Of a DNA stretch of 64,000 bases, positions 52,496 to 64,000 are shown in pieces. The first letter of the stretch is position 1, and each line of letters starts with the position of its first letter. The DNA is taken from positions 4,343,208 through 4,407,207 of the forward strand of contig NC_082619.1 of the NCBI RefSeq assembly GCF_030936135.1, written 5' to 3'. The position numbers and the translations under genes were made by a program. Origin of the DNA: Gavia stellata (taxonomy: Eukaryota; Chordata; Aves; Gaviiformes; Gaviidae). The notes under the pieces were generated by a model. It ran no database searches. It had not been told where the DNA came from and was given only the letters and a program-made list of their open reading frames with translations.

Positions 52496-53163
52496 CCAAG
52501 CGCGGGCTGCCCGGCTCCCCAGCCGGTTAAACGCCTTCAAACGCCGGAGCGCAACCCTAACCCGGCAGCATGGGGCTTTTTCCCGCCCCAGTCTCTCTTG
52601 TGAGAAAGTGTAAGCAACGTTTCGCTTATTCCCCAGTTACTATTAGGAAATCAGAGTAGCCTCCTGGCAATGCGAAGGACAGTGCAATCAGCAGGCACAG
52701 GTGACGTGGGGTCGCAAAGGGACAGTCCCTAAGGTCACCCGCTGTACCGGCTTTGGCTGGGGTAGAGTTAAAGTTCTTCACAGTGCCTTGTATGGGGCTG
52801 TGTTTGGGGTTCGTGACGAAAACAGTGATAACCCAGGGACATGTTAGTTACTGCTGAGCAGCGCTTGCACGGGGCACACGCACACATTCAGTGTGACAGC
52901 GTTTGTCTTCCCAAGTCAACATTACACGTGACGGAGCCCCACTTTCCTGGAGATGGCTGAACACCCACCTGCTGATGTGAAGTAGTGGATGAATGCCTTA
53001 TTTTGCTCTGCAAACACACACAGCTTTTGCTTTACCTATTAAACTGTCTTTATCTCAGCCCACGAGTTTTTTTTTACCTTTCCGACTCTCTCCCCCATCC
53101 CGTGGGCTGAGCGAGCAGCTGTGTGGGGCTGAGCTGCCAGCCAGGGTTCAACCACAATGCCTG

Positions 53164-53985
53164 CCTAGCAGATGAAAGGAAGGCAGGGGATGTAGTTTTT
53201 CTGGATTTTAGAAAGGCTTTTGATGCTGTCCCTCACAGCATCCTTCCAGACAAGTTGTCCAGCTGTGAGCAGGTAGGTACGCGGTGCCCTGGTTGAAGAA
53301 CCGGCCGAATGGCAGGGCTGAGGGGGTTGTAGTGAATAGGGCAACATCTGGCTGGGCATCAGTCACCAGCAGTGTTTCTCAGGGCTTCTTTCTCAGGCCA
53401 GTTCAGTTCAGTATTTGTATCAATTATCTGGATGCAGGAGGTGAGTGCATCCTTAGTAAGCATGCTGATGCTATACCGGGAGGCATTGTGGGCTCTCTGG
53501 AAAGACAGGACGCCTTACAGGGGGATCTAAATAGATTGGAGCGTTGGGCAGTGATTAATGGAATTGAACAAGTTGAAATGCCAGATCCTGCACCTGGGAC
53601 AGAGTAAGGGTGGGCACAACTATAAATGGGGAGAGGAGTGGCTGGAGAGCAGCCCTGCAGAAAGGGATCAGGGGGTGCCAGTCGGGAGGAGGCTCAATGA
53701 GTCAGCCAGGTGCCCTGGCATCTGAGAGGGCAAACCACATCCTGGGTGCATCACACACAGCATCACCAGCCTGGCAGGAGAGGGATTATCCTGCTGTATT
53801 CCATGTTAGTTCCACCTCAAGTACTGTGCACAGTTCTGCTCCCCACAATTTAAAAACGATGTGAAAGTCCTTGAATGTGTCCAGGAGGGCAACAAAGCTG
53901 GTGACAGGGCTGGAGGTCAGAGCCTGTGAGGAGTAGCCAAGGGCTCTGCATTTGTATAGTTTAGGGAAAAGGAGGCTGCCTTCTT
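53164..53985 (+). mobile_element. Old CR1 LINE fragment, truncated at both ends
   Basis: Plus-strand translation at the start gives DVVFLDFRKAFDAVPHSILP, the RT motif A region of CR1, after a degraded lead-in. Further on, GWASVTSSVSQGF and SICINYLDAGG correspond to later RT segments, then a track parallel to the ORF2 C-terminus runs to about 53985. The frame breaks several times and segments are missing (for example after 53270). It is clearly more diverged than the copy at 3811-5352 and no octamer tail is visible. It lies about 450 bp beyond the HSPA8 polyadenylation site, in opposite orientation to HSPA8. Confidence 0.85.
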
Positions 53986-54447
53986 TAAGGTTTAATGTCA
54001 TACAACCATTATGTACCACCCCACTTCAGTGCAGCTCTCCCTAGCATAGCCATCTAGGAACATCAGCTTTTAAGTAGCAATGACAATTGCATACCTTCAG
54101 CTAGAGAGAGGGTCCAAGTAACCATATGGCCTACATTTTAAGTTTTTAAATTCTTCAGCCCAAGTTTTCAAAATGGGACATCTATAATCTTGGACTGGAA
54201 GTGAAGCTTAACCTACACTGCCTTATCTAAAAGTGATGCTCCTGTGTCACCCAAGAGCCTTGTCCTCCAAAAGACAAGGCTCAACACATTAGTGGGGTCC
54301 TGAAGACAAAACATGTAGCAGTTAACTGCTCTCAAGGCTGCTTAATCATGCTCAGCCAGTATGTGCTACTTTACTACTTTTTTTTAACAGTGGTCAACAT
54401 GTACAAAGAAGTGGAGACAGAAACATTGTGATGCCCATTAAATAGTT

Positions 54448-54453
54448 TTTATT
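54448..54453 (-). terminator. HSPA8: HSPA8 polyadenylation signal
   Basis: TTTATT on the plus strand is AATAAA on the minus strand, 267 nt past the stop codon. Cleavage is expected near 54420-54438. Another AATAAA lies nearer the stop (about 54575-54585) and might give a shorter 3' UTR. Confidence 0.7.
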
Positions 54454-54719
54454 CCTTAGGACATGAATTGCATTTCCACTTGTTTACAGTACTGTAAAGT
54501 GCAATGGTATTCATCTGCCCTCCTGTGCACATGTTCAAGTATTTAAAATGCCCAGAAAATGGTTTCTCTTTTTTTATTTATTTTTACAGCAGCTCAGTTA
54601 TGGAGTTTTAATCTGGCAAAATATACCCAGATGTGCCTACAGGTTTGGGTCCTTCAATCTAACCCCCACCCGGGGGTCCTCCAATACTAACTGCTAGTGG
54701 AATGCGTTTCCCCACATCT

Positions 54720-58848
<4,129 letters not shown>

Positions 58849-58981
58849 CTTGTCTGAGAAAAAAAAAAACAAGAAAAAGATTGGACTGTAAAACTCATCT
58901 CAAATGCTTCATTGCTGTTATCCCACGTTTTACCAGCAACTGCTCCTCAGCGCACACGCTTAATGCATTTAAAAGCTGTAC

Positions 58982-59082
58982 CACGTGGTGTCCGGCCGCC
59001 GCAGGGTACGGCCTGACCACGTGGTCCAGCGCATGGCCTGGGACTCCATCTCCCGTCATGCACCGCCCCGCTGGATCACGTG
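58982..59082. promoter_or_regulatory. Cluster of three CACGTG E-boxes in HSPA8 intron 1
   Basis: CACGTG occurs at 58982-58987, 59018-59023 and 59077-59082. The middle one sits in the 12-bp perfect palindrome GACCACGTGGTC (59015-59026). Such sites bind USF, MYC/MAX, MITF/TFE or CLOCK-type bHLH factors; which one acts here is unknown. Confidence 0.65.
59043..59061 (+). promoter_or_regulatory. ZNF143 (SBS)-like motif, degenerate
   Basis: ACTCCATCTCCCGTCATGC matches 13 of the 17 fixed positions of the ZNF143/STAF consensus ACTACAANTCCCAGNATGC. Confidence 0.4.
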
Positions 59083-59292
59083 GCCGGAGGCGGACATCTT
59101 AGGCGCCGGGACATGCAGTCCCCGCTCGGCGCGGGCCGAGCCTCTCAAGGCCGCGTGGCCTGGCACAGCCCCCGTCCTGCTGCGGCACGAACCCCCCCCC
59201 CCCCACCGGCACCCAGCGGGGAAACGCAGCGCCCCCCCGCCCCCGCGTGGCGGTCCTGCAGGCCCGCTCCTTCCCCCCGCCCGCCTCCGGGG

Positions 59293-59311
59293 ACTACAAA
59301 CCCCAGCATGC
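59293..59311 (+). promoter_or_regulatory. ZNF143 (SBS) motif
   Basis: ACTACAAACCCCAGCATGC matches the ZNF143/STAF consensus at all fixed positions except one. Such sites are usually within 100-200 bp of transcription starts of housekeeping genes. Confidence 0.7.
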
Positions 59312-59710
59312 CCCGTCCGCCCCATGGACACGGCTCCACCTCTCCCCCCTCCCACACACGTCCCCAGGCACTCCCTGTGGGAGATAACATGGGTGCTAAG
59401 TCTCTAGCCCTCCACCCCCCCCCCCCCCCTCCCCCGCCTCGGCCGTTTCAGGAGAACAAAGAGAGAGAAATCGGAAAAATCGCCGCCAGGTCGCATTTAA
59501 GAGAAAAAGAAGCAACAACGCGCAAGGCTCTGCAGAATGACATCAAAAAAGAAAAACCCACCGCCGCAACGACAAAAGGGCCTCCACCCCACCAACCGTG
59601 CCCGATTGCCCGCAACGCAACGGCCCCTCCCGCTGCACGGGCACCTCAGGCGGCGCCCACGCCGGACCACGGCTCCCACCCGCCCTCCCCACGCCAGCAG
59701 GCCCCGTTAC

Positions 59711-59782
59711 CTGAGCGGCGCGGACAGGCCCGGACGCGCACAAAGGAAGAAGCTCCCGCTAAGGCTGCTGCTCAATGAGACC
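59711..59782 (-). other. HSPA8: HSPA8 non-coding exon 1 (5' UTR)
   Basis: The donor CAG|GTAACG on the minus strand ends the exon at 59711. The start is placed near 59782, about 25-30 bp downstream of the TATA box. The 3' boundary is firm; the 5' end is an estimate. Confidence 0.75.
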
Positions 59783-59804
59783 GCTCGGCGCCCGCCCCGC
59801 CGAC

Positions 59805-59812
59805 TTTATATA
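59805..59812 (-). promoter_or_regulatory. HSPA8: HSPA8 TATA box
   Basis: TATATAAA on the minus strand, about 95 bp upstream of the exon 1 donor. Confidence 0.85.
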
Positions 59813-59820
59813 CCCCCTCA

Positions 59821-59833
59821 GAACCTTCCAGAA
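59821..59833. promoter_or_regulatory. HSPA8: Heat-shock element, proximal
   Basis: GAAnnTTCnnGAA is a perfect three-unit HSF1 site, 8 bp upstream of the TATA box. Confidence 0.8.
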
Positions 59834-59859
59834 GCGCCCGCCTCTTCTCTCCGCTCCAG

Positions 59860-60274
59860 CCAATACGCTCGTGTATTCCGCCGCCCCTCTGGCCAATGGG
59901 CGCCTGCCGGAACCCGCACCCGTCGTGACGCACACAGGAAGGGGGCGTCACCGCCGGCCGGCCGGTATTCTCGAACCTTCATGCGCTTTCCCCTCTCCCC
60001 CGCCCCAACCACCTACCACTCCGCAACGCTCGTCCCCCGCCCGCAACAGACGGGGGCGGAGCTTCGCGTGCGCGGGAGCCAATGAGAGCCCTCCAGCGGC
60101 CGCATGCAGGTGACGACACCAGAGAGCGTAGGCTGAAGGAGGGGGCGGGGGCAGAGAAAGAGAGCCAGAGAGGGAATGACAGCCAATCGCAACGCGGCGT
60201 CCGGAGGCTCGTTTGCATATTTCGCGCGCGAGGGGGAAGGCGCCAGAAGGCGCTTTGGGGTGGGAATGACCAAT
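59860..60274. promoter_or_regulatory. Array of five CCAAT boxes upstream of HSPA8
   Basis: CCAAT on the plus strand at 59860-59864, 59893-59897, 60079-60083, 60183-60187 and 60270-60274, all in one orientation (ATTGG relative to HSPA8). GC boxes (GGGGGCGGAG near 60050, GGGGGCGGGG near 60141) and an E2F-like TTTCGCGC at 60220-60227 are interspersed. Typical NF-Y/Sp1 housekeeping promoter. Confidence 0.75.
59968..59980. promoter_or_regulatory. HSPA8: Heat-shock element, distal
   Basis: TTCnnGAAnnTTC is a second perfect three-unit HSF1 site about 150 bp upstream of the TATA box. Confidence 0.8.
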
Positions 60275-60297
60275 CAGATCGCGCGGCTGGCGGGTTG

Positions 60298-60305
60298 ATT
60301 TGCAT
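60298..60305 (+). promoter_or_regulatory. Octamer motif ATTTGCAT
   Basis: An exact POU octamer on the plus strand, with a related GTTTGCAT at 60211-60218. Confidence 0.45.
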
Positions 60306-60599
60306 GGAGGGTGGCGGGTTGCGGGAAGGGGGAAGCTGGGGGGGGGGCACAAAATGGAGGCGCCGTGCGGGGCCCGGCGGGGCGCCCCTGCCGTGTGCGG
60401 GCCCCGGCCCTCCCCTCGTCCCCGGGCCGCCGGCGCGGCGCCCCCGCCGTGCACACCCCGGAGCCGCCAGAACGCCGGTGCCTGGGGCGGTGTTCGGGTA
60501 GCGCCCCGCGCAACGCTCTGCGATGAAACACAGCGAACGGCAGAACTAAGGGCAGGCGGCTCAGACCCGGCCAGGAAAGAGCGTTCGGCTTTCCGATAG

Positions 60600-63500
60600 G
60601 AAAGCTGGCGGTGCACGGGGCCTACCCTGGGGCAGAGCCCCGGGAGATCACCCGCTGCCCCGAGAGGCTTTTCCCTTTTTTTTATGCTCGCGACTCATGG
60701 CTTAACGCTTCCCAAAGGCTTCCTGCAGCATGCGCTTCAGCCAGCCTCTCGCCGTACCATGATCTATACCAGCAGTGCATTGCTGCTCCAGTCCTCCATG
60801 TTCTGGGCAACAAAGGCCTCTTGGCAGTGCTGATGTCTCCCCGCACCCTCATTCTCGCCCAGGCAGAGGAAACCGTGTTGACCGCTGTGTTTTAGAGCGA
60901 CACCGGTTCCTCCACAGAGCAGAATCCGCCCTCCGCAGCATCTCCTGTCCTACTTCTTAATCCATCCTAAGTTTTTCTCGTTCATAATCAGTGCTAACGC
61001 ACCGAACCAAGCTAAGGGACAAGGTGACACCCCTTTGTATGTCAGTGCTGCTCACTGCGTGCTCTCAGCGTGACTTGCTTCAGTGGGAAGGAAACGGAGG
61101 CTCTGAACGGTGGAAAACCATGGCTGTTCAGTGTCCTTGGGGATCAAGCGAGCAGATGGATGACCGCAAACATTTAGCTGGTCTCAGCGCCTTGGGCTGA
61201 AAGCTGATCAGAGGTCATAAATCATGTAAGGTCAGGCTCTAGCAGGAGTGCTGTGAATTGCATCAAATGTTTACATGGCATAAAATGCCGAGTGGACAAG
61301 TCCGAGGGAGTCGCTAGGAGGGCTACACCAAACCCGTATCCTGGCCAGCCTCTGTGACCCTATGCAGTGGGAAAAGGGGCAAAGGAACTTCTATAGTTGG
61401 GGGTAAGAACTGCATGAAAAAACATTTCTGGTGCCACCAGGCGCCTGTGGCAGATGCGGTGGGTGTGCTGACTCGTGTCAAGCAACAGTTTGCAGCTCCT
61501 ATTCTTGCTCTGCCGCACACGGGGCTGGAACCTGAATCAGGACCTTTGGGTGATGGCAGAAGGTGTGGTCTGGAGTTGGAACTTGGGTGTACAAGGTTAG
61601 AGAGAGGAGGGGCAGCAGGAAAAGGAAAGGGGCTCCGTATCATAGAGCGCTAGCTGTCACTCTCCTTTACCTTTAAAGATAAGGACGGTCAATACAAACC
61701 ATCACCCCGTATCTGACCACCTATGCAAAGCACACTCCACCCTGTCCAGAGTACAGGCTGTTGGAGCTCTCAACTCCCAGGTTACACAGGAGATGCTTCT
61801 CAGGAGGCATGCAGTGCTAACTTGCTCTGAATACATTGTACACCAAGTCTCACGGGAACCATGCTGTTAGCAAGGGATTGCCTTTGCTTTTTTTTGGTTT
61901 TGTTTTTTTTTTAAATCATGGGCTGACTTTCAGTAGGACCTAAGAATAGCACTACCTGCACCTTGAAATTAAATAGTGACATTTAGATGTGCAACCATAC
62001 TTCGCACAGCAGACTGGTAGCAAGTGAAGGCAGCCTAAAACAACAGTGAGTCAGTGCAGGGAGGAGGGCAGTTTGGCAAATGACTCATTACATTAGAAAT
62101 TAAAGGCTGTTAACGTACTGGACAAAAGTAGCTCATTTACTGTATATCAGACAAATGAAGGCCCAGCAGGCTGGACATTGACAAGTATTCTCTGTGGAGT
62201 TTTTTTAAATTATGAATGCCAACATCATTTTTTGAAGCTAATTTAGTACATTAGAGATTAAGCACTGCTTCTTCTTTAAGTGTTTGAAACAGAATTCTGA
62301 AGAGAGTGGAGACTATCAAAGACACACTTCCTATTCACAACAGCAGCATTTGTTATTTATACAACACTTGCATCTGCACCCCCTGGTTGAAGTTTGAAAA
62401 TCACACATTTCCAAGGCAGTCCCTTTCCTTTCCCACCGTGTTCTCCCCCTTCCGTGTGTCAGTACAAACTGCTCCAGGTTAAAAATAACCCAAGATTCCT
62501 GATACCGTAGAAAAGCATGCAATTGCACAACCCCTCTCAAAATGTGTATCGCCTAATCAGGAGCCAGTAATAGCGTTTCCTCATGAATCAGGGACAGACA
62601 GAAGGACACACCTATGAGACCACTGTGTTGTCACTGTTTTGTTTTAAATGCTGTGTAATTATGTTGCAATTTTTACTTCCAGATTTCAGTAAAGACGACT
62701 GCTGATGCTCGGAGACCTGTGTGCAAAACACCCCCCGGGGAAAGAAGGCTGAAGTACTGCAAGAGAAATCAACCACAGTTACGTTTAGTTACCCTAATTC
62801 CACTTACATCTCCCTGACCGGAGATTCCTGTTAGCTAGTTCAAAATGTTTATCTGCAGAGAAGATCTAAACTGTCTGAACACAGCTCTTAGTTGTTAGAG
62901 GTTTCGTTGTCATCTCACGCCCAGTTCAGGAGATGAACTGAAACGCACCCACTGGGTGCTTCACAAGTAAGGTCGCAGATGCGGGAGTGGGAGGGCAATG
63001 TCACCGGAGGTTTGTATCTGTGCTGTGTCTGCCCTCGCGTTATTTACCATATTAGCTTGAAGCATCTACATCCTCAGCCAAAATATCTCAGGTGAAATAG
63101 CTACATGGAAGTCAAAACACCATTTACTTCAATGCACCCAAGGTTTCACATATTTCATACCATGTTACATAATTTAGACTGAAAAAATACCCAGGAAAAA
63201 GGCCAGCTTCCCCACACTTTCTACGCAAAGATGCATGTAGTCCTTGTTAGCTTAGAAACGGTGTTTTTGACTCCATACTTTTTGCCTTGGATTCAGCTTG
63301 ACAGCATGTAACACATCATACCACAGAAGATGTAGCATTAGTACAAGTTTAGTTGAGCTGTAGCACTTAAGCTCCAGCACATTTATTTATAAAACAACCA
63401 ACCAAAAAAAAAATTACGAAATCATTGATTCAAAGGAATCAATAATAAATATTTGCTTTCCTCTGAGTTGTTCAGACACAGTACAAGTACACCAATTATA

Positions 63501-64000
63501 GCAGGTAGAAGAGATGTAAGCTTAGTTTAGCTGCTGAGAAACAAAAGAAAGCTACATAACATGGTATGCATTTAATCACACTAGTAATAACTGGTATATG
63601 ACAGTAAATGCTTTAAGTACACTATTTTACAAAATAGGGTTTGACTTATGGTGCATTTGCTTCCCTTGTGCAACTCCCAATAGTATCACCCAGAGCTCAG
63701 AAAATGTCCCTTTGAAAACAGAATTCCTTTGAAATGATCTCTTTCTCCCATTTCCTTTGAGTAATGAACTTTTCCCTTTGGGCTTCATGCTAGCAACTGA
63801 AGTGCAGAATTCACTTTGTGTTCACCTGTGAGATGACAGATGCGTGGTCTGAAAAGCACTGCAGCGTTTCAGACTTTGTGATTTTTAAATCACCGTGGTC
63901 CCTGCGTTTTCTAACCTGGACCACACATCTTTGCCCCTTTGTTCCATGGCAGGAGAGGGCCTTTTTCTGACACGGTTTGTATGCAAGGCAGTCTGCACAT
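60600..64000. other. Region upstream of HSPA8, no gene found
   Basis: No coding exon recognised on either strand. From conserved synteny, CLMP (minus strand in human) should lie beyond. The minus strand has AATAAA at about 63382-63391 (ATTTATTTATAA on the plus strand), which could end a CLMP 3' UTR, but nothing else supports this. Confidence 0.5.

Larger units (their letters stand above)
30421..54419. other. Gene-poor region between BSX and HSPA8
   Basis: About 24 kb with no supported coding exon on either strand; the frames present are short, unspliced and not recognisable. It contains enhancer-like blocks, simple repeats, MIR-like cores, CTCF-like motifs and the CR1 fragment at 53164-53985, each listed separately. 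Human BSX and HSPA8 are also separated by a long gene-free stretch. Confidence 0.65.
58854..59710 (-). other. HSPA8: HSPA8 intron 1, with motif cluster
   Basis: 857 bp between the non-coding exon 1 and the ATG exon. The half nearer exon 1 is a CpG island with long C runs (about 59190-59203 and 59416-59431; G runs in the transcript). The middle carries three CACGTG E-boxes and two ZNF143-like motifs, listed separately. Confidence 0.8.
59080..60560. promoter_or_regulatory. CpG island at the HSPA8 promoter
   Basis: GC- and CpG-rich sequence from HSPA8 intron 1 through exon 1 to about 0.75 kb upstream. The many open frames here are composition artefacts. Confidence 0.85.

Noticed and set aside
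59080-60616. Many long open frames around the HSPA8 promoter (up to 232 codons)
   Set aside because: CpG-island composition artefacts without splice, domain or codon-usage support.

Overview
The window looks like vertebrate nuclear DNA, most likely from a bird; another sauropsid cannot be excluded. The evidence is multi-exon genes with GT-AG introns, CpG islands at promoters, a 5'-truncated CR1 LINE with the typical CR1 octamer-like 3' end, and compact introns. It holds three protein-coding genes in the order JHY (+), BSX (-), HSPA8 (-). From established knowledge this is the human 11q24.1 order (JHY, BSX, HSPA8, CLMP), so the block is a conserved synteny segment.

Layout. 1-18,335: the 3' six coding exons of JHY (C11orf63), whose 5' exons lie before the window. 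Its large intron carries a broken CR1 element. 18,336-27,337: spacer between the converging JHY and BSX genes, with one AT-rich block that looks like a developmental enhancer. 26,800-29,680: CpG island containing the three-exon homeobox gene BSX (235 aa predicted). 29,960-54,400: about 24 kb without genes downstream of HSPA8 and upstream of BSX, holding several homeodomain-site-rich blocks, ancient MIR-like SINE cores, a decayed CR1 fragment and a tandem pair of CTCF-like motifs. 54,420-59,785: complete HSPA8 (HSC70), with eight coding exons giving exactly 646 aa, and three intronic SNORD14 (U14) box C/D snoRNA genes. 59,785-60,560: HSPA8 promoter and CpG island with a TATA box, two perfect heat-shock elements, five CCAAT boxes and GC boxes. 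60,600-64,000: no coding exon found; in other vertebrates CLMP would follow.

How the parts work together. HSPA8 is a housekeeping chaperone gene that also hosts ribosome-biogenesis snoRNAs. BSX is a narrowly expressed hypothalamic/pineal transcription factor, and the surrounding gene-poor DNA is probably its regulatory domain. JHY is a motile-cilia gene. A CTCF-like pair near 52.47 kb lies where a boundary between the BSX domain and HSPA8 might be expected, but this is inference. I found no prokaryotic-style system, no CRISPR array and no clearly new biological system. The most interesting signals are regulatory: an E-box plus ZNF143-like cluster in HSPA8 intron 1, the near-identical U14 copies, a 14-bp perfect palindrome of POU/homeodomain type, and the CTCF-like pair.
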